NCBI GenBank assembly: GCA_029269125.1
Contig: JARHXX010000020.1
Location: 1-64,000, forward strand
From: Kiritimatiellaeota bacterium B1221
GTDB taxonomy: Bacteria; Verrucomicrobiota; Kiritimatiellia; SS1-B-03-39; UBA6053
Direction of reading: 5' to 3'
DNA: 64,000 nt
Shown here: positions 53,152-62,448 of the stretch, piece by piece
Layout: each line of letters begins with the position of its first letter
Numbering within the stretch: position 1 is the first letter of the stretch
Position numbers and translations under genes: made by a program
The notes under the pieces: model-generated
Databases searched by the model: none
What the model was told of the DNA's origin: nothing
Seen by the model: only the letters and a program-made list of their open reading frames with translations

Positions 53152-54405
53152 TTAATCAAAGATGAGGAGGAAACGGTTGTAATGGGCGGTCACCTGACGG
53201 GAACTAAGTTCGCCGGCTTTGAGGTACACATGATGGAGGACGCCTCTAAAGGGCAGGATGAAACCTCCGTTGGGGTGATAGAGCGCTTTCCCCACAACGA
53301 TTGGTGTTTCCTCCCAATTGGTGAAAGCGCCTTTCACTTCGTTGCGAAGTTGGCGTTTTTCCGTTCCGTTGAGGTAGAGGGTTAGTTCCCCTGAACGATA
53401 ACTCACGACCAAGTGTACTGGCGAGGTTCCATTCAGCGTTTCTACCAGATACCGGTGGTTCAGACGGTCGGAAGGGGGGCTGTCGGTCATGAAATATAAA
53501 TAAAGCTCCCTGCCTTCCAGGGTCAGTGAAAACTGAGCTGCATCCGGGTTTTCCCCCATTTGGAAAATGACGACCGGGTTGGTGGGGGCACCTTGATAAT
53601 CGAAGAAGGGCTGAAATGCAATTTCCGCACTAAACATGCGGTTTCGAGCGAGGTCTTGAAGCAGCGGGCCACATTCATTGGCGGGGAAAGTTACCCGGCC
53701 GTTGATGAATCTGATTCCCAGTGGGCTCGATTTTATCACTCCGGTGACCGTGGGGGTGAGGTCGATCATGCAGGTGCGGGGGATGACGCCTCTGCGGTTT
53801 TCATAGCCGTTCCCTTCGAAAGCAAAGGGATAGATATTGGGGTTGGCGGAAAGATTGCTGCTGAGCGTTTGTTTTGAACGGGCTTCTGCTTCGGAGTTTG
53901 CGTGAAGCTCGGTCAGCAGGGTTCTGAGTTCCTGAATTTCTCGGGCTTTTTCGGTATTGCCCAAGCGGGTGTATTCCCGTTGGTAGGGCTCCAGGGCAGT
54001 TAAAAGCATGAAGTTGACTTTATCCAGCTCGATTTGATATTTCCGGGTTGCTTCCCGCCTTTTGCTGAGCAGGGCCTTTTGCAAATCTGAAATTTCGACC
54101 GGGGCTTCGGGATCTATATCGGGAATTTCGGGGTTCAGCAATAATTGTTCACGCAAATCCCGGCATAAGATCACGCCGCCCAATTCTCCTTCATCCCGGT
54201 AGCCCTGCTCAATTCTCACCAGTGCCAGAATAAACTTATTCAGGTATTCCCGCTGGTTCTTTTTGTGGTTCTGGCTAATGTCCTGTACGCGCTGGGTGTA
54301 GCTTTCCTGTAACTTTAAATACAGGGTGTCCACATCCTGTGCCTGAAGCAGGGCCAAAGGCCACAAGCAAATATTCAGCCATAAAATGAACCCTGCGGGA
54401 TGCAT
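53152..54405 (-). CDS. Secreted coiled-coil/LamG-like protein
   Basis: 417 residues. Signal peptide ending near LLQAQDV. A helical, coiled-coil-prone region (25-170) with repeated charged heptads (QESYTQRVQDISQNHKKNQR) is followed by a concanavalin-type beta-sandwich (200-417) with VHLVVSYRSGELTLYLNGTE, the core of LamG_3 domains. The helical half resembles similar extensions in Planctomycetota and Verrucomicrobiota. It sits between the LptE-like and recO genes with gaps of 19 and 11 nt, inside an envelope-assembly unit. Function unknown. Confidence 0.72.
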   Translation of the reverse strand: MHPAGFILWLNICLWPLALLQAQDVDTLYLKLQESYTQRVQDISQNHKKNQREYLNKFILALVRIEQGYRDEGELGGVILCRDLREQLLLNPEIPDIDPEAPVEISDLQKALLSKRREATRKYQIELDKVNFMLLTALEPYQREYTRLGNTEKAREIQELRTLLTELHANSEAEARSKQTLSSNLSANPNIYPFAFEGNGYENRRGVIPRTCMIDLTPTVTGVIKSSPLGIRFINGRVTFPANECGPLLQDLARNRMFSAEIAFQPFFDYQGAPTNPVVIFQMGENPDAAQFSLTLEGRELYLYFMTDSPPSDRLNHRYLVETLNGTSPVHLVVSYRSGELTLYLNGTEKRQLRNEVKGAFTNWEETPIVVGKALYHPNGGFILPFRGVLHHVYLKAGELSSRQVTAHYNRFLLIFD

Positions 54406-54424
54406 AGTGAGAGGGGGTTCACGC

Positions 54425-54943
54425 TCAATCAGGCCAAGCTTCGGTCACTGCGGCGACAATGTACCGGGCGAGGTCTTCGGCGGCGCCGGGGAGGCCGTTT
54501 TGTTTGGCGCTGGTAAGGTCTCCGACAAGCGGGAAATCATCTCTGCCCTGCAGGGAGGAATTCCGGACTAAAACCTGTCCATTGTCTGTGCGAACCATTT
54601 CAATTCGGGCACCCAAACGTAAGCGGTATTCGCTTGGGGTAGAGCGGTTGTCGCTGTCGTAAGACAGCGCCTCGATCTCGTAGGTGGTGAGGGTCGCATA
54701 TAAAATGGCGTCCGCTTCATTTTCTGAAACGATTTTCAGGGAGCCGTCGCTTTGAATTTGTTCAAGGATGGCCCGGGTGGCCTCATTTTCCAGCAGGGGT
54801 TCATCGGTTTGATTCCGGACGGTGGGCACGTAGACGGAACTGATATCTTTGGGCAACTGGGATCCCAATTTATAGCCAGAACATCCACTGAACAGCAAGA
54901 GGCTGCTGACGAGAACAATGGGGGTGAATCGAAAATGGCGCAT
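54425..54943 (-). CDS. lptE: LPS-assembly lipoprotein LptE-like
   Basis: 172 residues. A lipoprotein signal with lipobox LFSGC (Cys at about 21) and then GYKLGSQLPKDISSVYVPTV, the start of the LptE fold, with TRAILEQIQSDGSLKIVSENEAD typical of this family. LptE plugs the LptD barrel at the outer membrane and helps place lipopolysaccharide. LptD is not in this window. 12 nt after the BamD-like gene. Confidence 0.8.
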   Translation of the reverse strand: MRHFRFTPIVLVSSLLLFSGCSGYKLGSQLPKDISSVYVPTVRNQTDEPLLENEATRAILEQIQSDGSLKIVSENEADAILYATLTTYEIEALSYDSDNRSTPSEYRLRLGARIEMVRTDNGQVLVRNSSLQGRDDFPLVGDLTSAKQNGLPGAAEDLARYIVAAVTEAWPD

Positions 54944-54955
54944 TGTGAATCCTGG

Positions 54956-55924
54956 TTAATTGGCTAATTGGCTAAGGTCTAAAATACGTTCCCGGGCGGG
55001 TCCTGTCCATTCCGAATCCGGGAATTGTTCAAGGAGAGAGCGGTAGGTGACCAGTGCTGAATCGGGACGGCGAAGAATATTTTCATAATATTCAGCGAGT
55101 TTAAAGTGTTGGCTGGCAAGTTTTTCGTACACCTTTTTTTGGCGCAAACGCATTTCGTTCACTTGCTCACTGAGCGGGTAGCGGGAAAGGTAATGGTCGA
55201 GGGTGCTGAGCTCGCCTTCGATGGGTCTCACATCTGATGGATTCCGTTTGGAGAGTTTGGCGTAGGCATCGGCCGTTCGAATGACGGCACGTTCACTGAG
55301 GGCGCTGTTGGGATAGCGCTGTTCCAGCAGTTTGAATTCCTGAATTGCTTCCAGATAGTTCCCTTCGCGCAAATAGATTTCCCCCATATCTAAAAGAATC
55401 TGGGGCGCTTCTGTCATGTGGGGGGCGTTGGTGAGCAATTGACGATAGAGCGGGATTGCATCCATGGGGTCTTGGTAGCTGGTGAGGCCGAAGAGGGCAT
55501 GATAGACTTTGTGTTCGGTTTTGCGTGCGCACTCCAGCTGCTGTTTGAGCACATCCACATAGACAAAGCTTCCGACATAGTTATCGATCAGGCCCTGATA
55601 GGCATCGAAGGCTTTGGCATATTCTTCACGGGCGAAGTATAAATCCCCTTTTTTGCGCTGGGCCGCGACGGCTAAAGGGTGATCCGGCCAGGCTTTGGTG
55701 AGGTAGCCGGCATGTTTGATGGCCTTTTTGAGTTTATTTTTTTTCTCGTAGCCCAGTACGATTTCCCATTCGTGTTCGGGTCCTTCGCGTGAGGGACCGC
55801 CAAGCAGGTCGAAATCACGGCTGTTTTCAATGCTTTCATCATAGACCTCCCGCTCTTTGGCGGATGAGGGGACGGCCATCAAGCAGGTTAAACACAGTAA
55901 AGTAAGGAAAAGAGGGCGGTTCAT
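54956..55924 (-). CDS. BamD-like outer-membrane assembly TPR protein
   Basis: 322 residues of tetratricopeptide repeats (YAKAFDAYQGLIDNYVG, YLEAIQEFKLLEQRYPNSAL, AEYYENILRRPDSALVTYR) after a signal peptide. The order and spacing match BamD/ComL. No lipobox Cys follows the signal (VPSSAKERE), so unlike E. coli BamD it may be soluble in the periplasm. BamD works with BamA in inserting outer-membrane barrels, which would include the two barrel proteins of this window. First gene of a four-gene unit. Confidence 0.75.
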   Translation of the reverse strand: MNRPLFLTLLCLTCLMAVPSSAKEREVYDESIENSRDFDLLGGPSREGPEHEWEIVLGYEKKNKLKKAIKHAGYLTKAWPDHPLAVAAQRKKGDLYFAREEYAKAFDAYQGLIDNYVGSFVYVDVLKQQLECARKTEHKVYHALFGLTSYQDPMDAIPLYRQLLTNAPHMTEAPQILLDMGEIYLREGNYLEAIQEFKLLEQRYPNSALSERAVIRTADAYAKLSKRNPSDVRPIEGELSTLDHYLSRYPLSEQVNEMRLRQKKVYEKLASQHFKLAEYYENILRRPDSALVTYRSLLEQFPDSEWTGPARERILDLSQLAN

Positions 55925-55972
55925 GGCGCTTCTCTTATGCTTTCGTGCAAGGGAATCAAGGGGGAAGCGGTC

Positions 55973-56119
55973 TTAATCATCCTCAGGATCAATGTCTGTG
56001 GTCCCGTGAATGTGCTCGCTGCTTCCGGGGGTGGAAAGCACTTTATATATGCTCCAACTGAGCAGGCTGGTCATTCCCAGAACCGCAAAACCCATTACAA
56101 ACCATCCTGCAGTTGTCAT
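55973..56119 (-). CDS. MetS-like small subunit of NSS transporter
   Basis: 48 residues: MTTAGWFVMGFAVLGMTSLL then a short polar tail ending TDIDPEDD. One membrane helix. Its ATG overlaps the TGA of the NSS transporter gene by 4 nt (56116-56119), so translation is coupled. MetS in Corynebacterium is a small single-helix partner required by the transporter MetP; this position and size fit that family. The gene is short enough to be missed by standard calling. Confidence 0.65.
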   Translation of the reverse strand: MTTAGWFVMGFAVLGMTSLLSWSIYKVLSTPGSSEHIHGTTDIDPEDD

Positions 56120-57942
56120 ACCTGTTCCTCCAATTCTTCATGTCGCCACTTTTGATTCGATTTCGCGACGACAAAGGCAAAAAAGGTGATGACGATTAAA
56201 ATAAATGAAATCGAGAGGAAGGCCACCGAGGGTTTTCCGTCCACCCAGGCCATCGCTTTGATGTAGCCGGGCATGATGTCCGTCGCCCACAAAAGGAAGA
56301 TACCCAGGAGGTAGACCGGCGAGATGTACCGAATGAGGATCATGATTCCCTTCGGAACTTTAATTTCCGCGCCAGAGCAAAGTTCGTTGTATCCCTTCTT
56401 TTTTCCGATGACCCAACCGAAAACCAGGGTCTGAAAGGTGGCGAAAATGAAGATAAAGAAGTTGGCCATCCAAAAGTCGACCGTATCCAAAGCGGCAAAC
56501 CCTTTGCTGAACCAGGCAATAAACAGGGTGCCCAAGAGGGTGATGCCGCCCAAAAGTGTAACCGATTTTTTGCGGGGGAGCCCCAGGCCTTCTTCAAGCA
56601 GGGCGATGGTGGGTTGTAACATCGACAGGGAGGAGGTGACTGCGGCCAAGAACAACAGGAAGAAAAACAGAAATCCAAAGAATTGTCCCATCGGCATTTG
56701 GTTAAAAACATTGGGGAGTGCGACGAAGCCCAATCCGAAAGTCCCGACATTTGAAGGATCACTGAGAAAACCTTTCCCGAGGAAAATAAAGGCGGCGGGA
56801 ATCGCAATCATACCGCCGAGGACCACTTCGCAGAAGCCGTTTCCGGCTGCCGAGGTGAGGGAGGAGAGGGCGATGTCATCATCGCGCTTGAGGTAACTGG
56901 CATAGGTGAGGATCAATCCAAATCCCAGGGAGAGGGAGAAGAAAATCTGACCGGTGGCTGCCACCCACACCCCTGGATTGAGAAGAGTGGAGAGATAGGT
57001 TTTCGGTTCGGATGCTTCTAAAATGGTCCCGATCACTTTTCCACTCTGTGTTTCATAATCGAGGTGGATCTGTTTTCCGCTGTCCCCGTCGGAAGTTTGG
57101 AGATGGTCGACAATCACCTGAATGCTATGATCGGACTCTTTGACCAGCAGGGGATGAATATTTTCAGAACTTTCTGAAATGTTGACGGATTCAGGGAGGA
57201 GAAGCTCTCCTTCAGGAAGGTCAATGACTTCGGTGGTGCGGGTTTGTTCCGGATTCCACATGAAACCGAGTCCATTTATAAAACTTTGGTCCGGATGTTC
57301 GGGATTCGGGGGGAGGGTCACGACCCGAATTAAGACCACAAAGGCGCAAACCACCAGCATCGGCATGGCGATGGAGCAAAAGATCTCAATTCCTTTGCTC
57401 AGGCCGCGGTAGATAAGGCCAAAATTAATCAGCGTGCAGGCGATCAGGCAGATTAACATGCTGCTGTTTGCGCCCGAAAAAAGTTCGCCGTTGCTGTTGG
57501 CTCCGACCGCACCGAGAAAATGGCTGGCAACCGCCCCCACATCATTGCCTAACCGGGGAATATCTCCATTTAAAAAGCCCCATGCGAAATACAGGCAGAG
57601 GGCTTCGAGAATGACATAATAGGTGTAGATTAACATCGGCATGATGGTGCCGAGCATGCCCAAGTATGCGCCTTTTGAGCTGCCTAAAATTTCCCGGAAA
57701 ATCCCGGGAGCCGAATTGTGTCCGCGGTTACCGCCGTATCGGCCCAAAGCCCATTCCGACCAGGCCAAAGGGATACCGACGATGAGGAAGGCGACGATGT
57801 AAGGAACCATAAACAAGCCCCCGCCATTTTTGACGGCTTCACCGGGGAAGCGGAGGAAATTCCCTAATCCGACCGCTGATCCCACCACGGCCAAAATGAC
57901 GCCTACGCGACTGTTCCAAGATTCTTTTTTTTCTGAAGACAT
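56116..57942 (-). CDS. Sodium-dependent amino-acid transporter, NSS (SNF) family
   Basis: 608 residues from ATG 57942 (an ATG four codons earlier at 57954 is possible). First helix carries the NSS signature NSRVGVILAVVGSAVGLGNF and RFPGEAVKNGGG. About 11-12 hydrophobic segments. Between GFMWNPEQ (226-233) and TLLNPGVWVAATGQIFFSLS there is an extra polar insertion of some 85 residues where related transporters go straight on. It probably carries methionine or another amino acid with sodium, together with the overlapping small subunit. Confidence 0.9.
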   Translation of the reverse strand: MSSEKKESWNSRVGVILAVVGSAVGLGNFLRFPGEAVKNGGGLFMVPYIVAFLIVGIPLAWSEWALGRYGGNRGHNSAPGIFREILGSSKGAYLGMLGTIMPMLIYTYYVILEALCLYFAWGFLNGDIPRLGNDVGAVASHFLGAVGANSNGELFSGANSSMLICLIACTLINFGLIYRGLSKGIEIFCSIAMPMLVVCAFVVLIRVVTLPPNPEHPDQSFINGLGFMWNPEQTRTTEVIDLPEGELLLPESVNISESSENIHPLLVKESDHSIQVIVDHLQTSDGDSGKQIHLDYETQSGKVIGTILEASEPKTYLSTLLNPGVWVAATGQIFFSLSLGFGLILTYASYLKRDDDIALSSLTSAAGNGFCEVVLGGMIAIPAAFIFLGKGFLSDPSNVGTFGLGFVALPNVFNQMPMGQFFGFLFFFLLFLAAVTSSLSMLQPTIALLEEGLGLPRKKSVTLLGGITLLGTLFIAWFSKGFAALDTVDFWMANFFIFIFATFQTLVFGWVIGKKKGYNELCSGAEIKVPKGIMILIRYISPVYLLGIFLLWATDIMPGYIKAMAWVDGKPSVAFLSISFILIVITFFAFVVAKSNQKWRHEELEEQV

Positions 57943-58287
57943 GCGGAAGACCATGCGGAAGTCGGCGATGAAATCAAGTTTTTTGTGTGGCGGGTGCGGG
58001 AGGGGGCTGTCAGATGACTTTTTTGTGTAAAGAAGGGCTGTCATGGGAAGGGCGGCACCGCCCCCATTTATCCCGGATTCGTTACTGGATCCACCGATCG
58101 GGGTGAAAAACTTCAGGGATGTATGATAGGTGTGGAAAATGGTTTGTATTGTTTTATGCTTTTTAACTTGAGGGGATCTCCGGTGTGTGCGGGAAAACTG
58201 TGGAACCTTCAATTTACAAATTGATTAATCGTTTGCTTTCTTTATGCACGGAAACGATGCCTCATCGAATTAGAACCCCGAAAAACC
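57943..58287. other. 345-nt stretch between divergent transporter and deacetylase genes
   Basis: Contains a short GC-rich stem GGGCGG/CCGCCC around CA (about 58046-58062) and an AT-rich region before the ATG at 58288 (TTTACA at 58213-58218) that may hold the promoter of the deacetylase; no good -10 box was seen. The in-frame N-terminal extension of the transporter frame into this region lacks coding character. Confidence 0.45.
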
Positions 58288-59391
58288 ATGAAGCTGAACT
58301 CAAAATTCCTGCTGTCCGCACTCGTATTTGGTAGTGGGATCTCCACATTTTCTTCTGTGAAGGCCGAAGACCGTGCTTTGCACAACGTCCCGAAAGCAAC
58401 TGCGTCGCGGTTTCCAATAACCGACAGAATCTGGCCGGAAAATCCGGGGGATGCGGATGTTTGTATCTGGAAGGATGATAAACTTGGGGCGGTTACGGTT
58501 ACCATTGATGACGATCAAGCCGGGCAAATCGACTGGTGGGTGGAGCAGGGGGAGATGTACGGTTATCGCTTCACCTGGTTTATCATCACCAACTGGGTCG
58601 GGAACAAAGGGGTTGGCGGAAAGTGGGAGCAGTTTCAGGAAGTGGTGAAAAAGGGACATGATGTGCAGTCACACACGGTTTCCCATCTGAGCGATAAAGA
58701 ATTGGACATCGCCGATGAATACCGCATGTCCAAACAGATCATCGAAGAGCACATTCCCGGGCATCCGGTTACGACCGTGGCTTATCCGGGTGGGGGGCAA
58801 TCCCATCGCAACAATCACGATGCGGCGGCCAGATATTTTATTGCCGCCCGGGGAACTTCCGCGGTGATCAATAAAGTTAACCGCATGGATTACATGAGCG
58901 TCAGCTCTGTTTCCGGTCAATTTGTATTTAATAATCCCGGCACCTGGGCCGACCTGGGGCATATGATCGAGCGGACCCGTCAGAAGAGTCTGTATCGGGG
59001 ATGGTATTGTGCTCACTTCCATAACTTAAAACCCAAAAATCGAGACCACGTGGTGAAAGCGTTTGACTATTTGAAGTCCCATGAGGATACCTTTTGGGTG
59101 GGGCTGTTCAGGGAGGTGGCGATGTATGCGCAAGAGCGAGATACCGCGGAAGTGGCAACCAAAATCATGAGTCCGGCTCAAATTGCGCTTTCTCTGCGGG
59201 ATCGCATGGATGACACGATCTATGATTTTCCTCTCACGGTCAAAGTGCGGTTGCCGGATGACTGGCAGGCAGCCATCGCGGGACAGAATCAGCGACAGAT
59301 CGAATGCACAGTGGCAGAACACGAAGGTGCCAAATTCGCGCTGGTTCAGGCGGTTCCTGATGCGGGGACGGTCTATCTCCGCAAAAATTAA
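58288..59391 (+). CDS. Secreted polysaccharide deacetylase-family protein
   Basis: 367 residues. Signal peptide (1-26, ending SSVKAED). NodB-like core: VTIDDDQAGQI (D74/D75), HDVQSHTVSHL with metal ligands H129 and H133, and TVAYPGGGQSHRN. It removes acetyl groups from a polysaccharide outside the cell or in the periplasm. A C-terminal beta region of about 90 residues is extra. Convergent with the 59514 gene. Confidence 0.85.
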   Translation: MKLNSKFLLSALVFGSGISTFSSVKAEDRALHNVPKATASRFPITDRIWPENPGDADVCIWKDDKLGAVTVTIDDDQAGQIDWWVEQGEMYGYRFTWFIITNWVGNKGVGGKWEQFQEVVKKGHDVQSHTVSHLSDKELDIADEYRMSKQIIEEHIPGHPVTTVAYPGGGQSHRNNHDAAARYFIAARGTSAVINKVNRMDYMSVSSVSGQFVFNNPGTWADLGHMIERTRQKSLYRGWYCAHFHNLKPKNRDHVVKAFDYLKSHEDTFWVGLFREVAMYAQERDTAEVATKIMSPAQIALSLRDRMDDTIYDFPLTVKVRLPDDWQAAIAGQNQRQIECTVAEHEGAKFALVQAVPDAGTVYLRKN

Positions 59392-59513
59392 TTAGTGCTT
59401 TGCATTCGGAAAGCGCCGCTATGTCTGGATGTAATCTGATGGGAGTTGTCCATCGATGCTTCGCATAAAAACATGTCCGGAATGATCATTTGAAAATACC
59501 TTTCCGCATGAAT

Positions 59514-60830
59514 TTATTTGCGGTGAAAAGTCGTCCATTGATTCTCCCACCAGGGGAAGAGCGTATTGAAGGCCCAGGTCCATTTGGGTTCGTTGATGGT
59601 GAAGGGCTTGGTTTTTCCTTTGCCTTTTGAATAACTGTAATACCCCTTTTCGAGCTTGTATTGCAGGTCGGTGATTCCGACGTTCATGCGGGAGATCAAT
59701 TCATCCGCCTCGGGGCCTTTCTGCCAATAGCCCCCCATTACGACCAGGGTATGATTGATCAGGTTGGGTTTGAATCCGCTGAGCGCATAGGTGATGGAAC
59801 TGCGTTTTCCGCCGGCGTCTTTGGCATCGAATTCGTAAAGCATGCCATCAGCGCCTTTGTTGGGAAGCCCTTCGCAACCCGATGCAATGATCCCGTTGGC
59901 AATCCCTTTATACATGATGCCCTTTCCGTTGTTGAGTCCACAGTTCACTTGGGCACCGTAGGTGTGGAGGGTCAGTTCGGTGTATAAATCCATGGGATGC
60001 ATCAGGGGCTTGTCGTGATAGCGGTAATTGCGGATGTTTGCGGCGATCGTCTCCCCACGGGGCGCTCCTGATTCCGGATGGGTTTCGCTCCAGGTAAATG
60101 TCTCATGGGTATTCATCAATTCGGCATCTTTCAATTCTTTGACGAATGCCTCGTGATCATAGTGGTTGAGGATCTGATTCACTTCATCGGTTCCTCCAAA
60201 AAATACGGTTCCGGCAATCAGCATCCCGAACATGCCCTCACGAAAGTTGGGGTTCCATCCCCGGGAAAAATTGGTCCCGCCATCCATGGCCCGGGCCCGG
60301 GTATTGTCAGCATAGGACGCGTCGGCAGTGGTGAAGGCTGAGGAAATGACCGCCGCTTTCATTAAGAGTTCTATCTGTTTCTGTTGTTCAGGACTGATCT
60401 TTTCATGCCAAAATGCTGAATCGAGTTTCGCCAGAGTGTACATGGCCACCAAATGGAGTTCATGCTGTGCGGGATAGCCTCCCGAAGTGGTCAGGCAATT
60501 GTCCGGTTCCAGGCTGAAGTTAAGCTGTGCCATCCATTTGTTTACGGCGTCTTCATTCCCGGCCAGAGCGGCGAAAGTGAGCGGTAACTGCCAGCCGCTT
60601 TGATGGCTTTGCCAGGTATGTGCGCCCCCTTTCAAATGACGGTTAAATCGGAGCAAGGGCGCGTCTGCTGCGGTACGGACCACAGCGGAAGAGGGGGTCA
60701 GTGGCTGTATTTTATCTGCAAAAGGATCCATGGGGCCCGCCTGGAGAAAAGGGACATGAAAAAGGCTCAGAAGGAGCACCGCTTTTAAACATTGGAGAGA
60801 ATGGGATTTCGATTTGTATATAGGATACAT
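59514..60830 (-). CDS. Secreted helical-toroid-like protein, possible polysaccharide lyase
   Basis: 438 residues with a signal peptide (hydrophobic CLKAVLLLSLFHVPFLQAG). Helical segments with aromatic residues follow, including HTWQSHQSGWQLPLTF, SGGYPAQHELHLVAMYTLAK, RGWNPNFREGMFGML and YHDKPLMHPMDLYTEL. The even spread of His, Tyr, Asn and Arg in loops resembles (alpha/alpha) toroid lyases (PL38 is one candidate), but no catalytic motif was confirmed. Faces the deacetylase gene, so both may act on the same glycan. Confidence 0.6.
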   Translation of the reverse strand: MYPIYKSKSHSLQCLKAVLLLSLFHVPFLQAGPMDPFADKIQPLTPSSAVVRTAADAPLLRFNRHLKGGAHTWQSHQSGWQLPLTFAALAGNEDAVNKWMAQLNFSLEPDNCLTTSGGYPAQHELHLVAMYTLAKLDSAFWHEKISPEQQKQIELLMKAAVISSAFTTADASYADNTRARAMDGGTNFSRGWNPNFREGMFGMLIAGTVFFGGTDEVNQILNHYDHEAFVKELKDAELMNTHETFTWSETHPESGAPRGETIAANIRNYRYHDKPLMHPMDLYTELTLHTYGAQVNCGLNNGKGIMYKGIANGIIASGCEGLPNKGADGMLYEFDAKDAGGKRSSITYALSGFKPNLINHTLVVMGGYWQKGPEADELISRMNVGITDLQYKLEKGYYSYSKGKGKTKPFTINEPKWTWAFNTLFPWWENQWTTFHRK

Positions 60831-61359
60831 ATGGGAACTCTGGATGGGTGGGTTAACAGTGTCTGAATTGTATTTTTTCCCTGCGGGAAATCAAACTTTG
60901 ATTCTGCGGGTTGTTTGATCGTCTTCGACCGGAAATCTGATGTTAGGTCTGACAGGCATGGCTTTCCATTGAACGCCAATGCTTCGGTTGTGACAAGAAG
61001 GAATGTAAAAATGCCAGAACGATTTTTCAGAGGCCTGATGAGACTTGCGGCGATTATCGTGGGGCTGCGGGGGGGGCGTCTGTTTGGGCGAGGGGGTCAT
61101 TATCTTTGGCAGCAGGATTATGCCAAGGTGACGGCAAAAGGACAACCGTGGCGCGGGGCTGGGCAAGGGTTCTTTGGCCAATGATCCCGATTTGTATGTG
61201 GGCGAAACCCAAGGGAAAAGGGCGGGATGCGGGAGCGCGGGAAAGCGAATAAAATCCACTCGAAATAATTCAAAATTTTTTTGTAAGAAGCATTTTTTAC
61301 ATGCGTCTATATTTGGATCTCCTATTCAGATTTTTAAATTTCATTGCTGGAAAATATAC
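60831..61359. other. 529-nt gene-free stretch before the RND operon
   Basis: Contains short frames on both strands without homology or ribosome sites. The 3' part (61262-61359) is very AT-rich, with TTTACA (about 61295-61300) and an inverted TGTAA/TTACA pair; it likely holds the promoter of the efflux genes. Confidence 0.5.
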
Positions 61360-62442
61360 ATGATGTATCAACGAATCGCATTTCTCCTGTTAATCTTCTC
61401 CACTGCATTCGCCCAAACAGGTGGCAAAAGTGCGACGGAAAAACCTTTAGATGTGGTGGTATCCCCGGTGGTGTCCCGCGAGGGTTTCGGGGAAACGCTG
61501 GAAGCGCTGGGAACCACCCTCGCCAATGAATCGGTGGAGATCACCTCGAATATCACCGAATTTGTGCGGGCGATCCATTTTGATGACGGTGACACCGTAA
61601 AAAAAGGGGATTTGTTGATTGAGCTGGATAATGCGGAGGAAAGTTCGGCCCTTAAATCTGCAAAGGCCCTGATGAAAGAGCGCCGGGCTGCGTTTGACCG
61701 TGCGAAGGAACTGGTTCAGCAACAGGCGCTTTCCACCGCGACCCTCGAAGAACGGGAAGCGTTACTTTTGCAAATTGAAGGTCAAATTGAGGGCCTGGAA
61801 GCACAATTGCAGGACCGGATCATTCGTGCGCCCTTTGATGGGGTGCTGGGATTACGGCAAATCAGTCCCGGTGCGCTGGTGACGGCTGGGGAAATTATTA
61901 CCACCCTGGATGATTTAAGTGAAATCAAAGTGGATTTTGAAGCGCCCTCGCTTTTTCTGGGCGCCTTGCGTCCCGGATTAACCATTGAAGGCCGGGTCGA
62001 CGCCTTTCCGGACGAACTCTTTTCGGGGCAAGTGCGTACGCTCAGTACGCGGATTGATCCGGTCACCCGAACCGTGCGGGTGCGGGCGGTGCTGCCGAAT
62101 AAAGATCTCCGGCTCCGTCCGGGGCTGCTGATGTCGATTGAGTTGACCAAAAATCCACGCACCAGTTTGATGATTCCCGAAGGCGCGGTGGTGCAGCGGG
62201 CCAACAAAAGTTTTGTGTTTGAGGTGGTGGAGACGGATGGTCAAACCAGGGCGGTGGAACGGGAGGTGAAGTTGGGCACCCGCATTCCCGGAGAGGTGGA
62301 GCTGCTCTCAGGGTTGGAAGCAGGGGCGCAAGTGGTGGTGCACGGACTGATGCAGGTCCGGTCCAACCAGGCGGTCAATGTGCTTGGTGTTAAAAAAGGG
62401 GATGAAACCCTCGCCTCCTTTTTAAAACCCGCAGCCGAGTAA
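61360..62442 (+). CDS. RND efflux periplasmic adaptor (membrane fusion protein)
   Basis: 360 residues from ATG 61360 (next codon is also ATG). Signal peptide ending at FAQTGG. Lipoyl half-motifs around VRAIHFDDGDTVKKGDLLIE and LQDRIIRAPFDGVLGLRQI flank an alpha-hairpin (about 90-155). Beta-barrel and membrane-proximal domains follow (LRPGLLMSIEL). It links the RND pump to an outer-membrane channel. It lacks the lipobox Cys of AcrA. The RND pump gene starts 6 nt downstream. Confidence 0.93.
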   Translation: MMYQRIAFLLLIFSTAFAQTGGKSATEKPLDVVVSPVVSREGFGETLEALGTTLANESVEITSNITEFVRAIHFDDGDTVKKGDLLIELDNAEESSALKSAKALMKERRAAFDRAKELVQQQALSTATLEEREALLLQIEGQIEGLEAQLQDRIIRAPFDGVLGLRQISPGALVTAGEIITTLDDLSEIKVDFEAPSLFLGALRPGLTIEGRVDAFPDELFSGQVRTLSTRIDPVTRTVRVRAVLPNKDLRLRPGLLMSIELTKNPRTSLMIPEGAVVQRANKSFVFEVVETDGQTRAVEREVKLGTRIPGEVELLSGLEAGAQVVVHGLMQVRSNQAVNVLGVKKGDETLASFLKPAAE

Positions 62443-62448
62443 TCGCTT

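Noticed and set aside
57955..58212. N-terminal extension of the NSS transporter frame
   Set aside because: Low coding character; the family starts at MSSEKKESWNSRVGV or four codons earlier.
60915..61184. 89-codon plus-strand frame before the RND operon
   Set aside because: No ribosome site, no recognisable domain, Arg/Gly-rich shadow-like composition.
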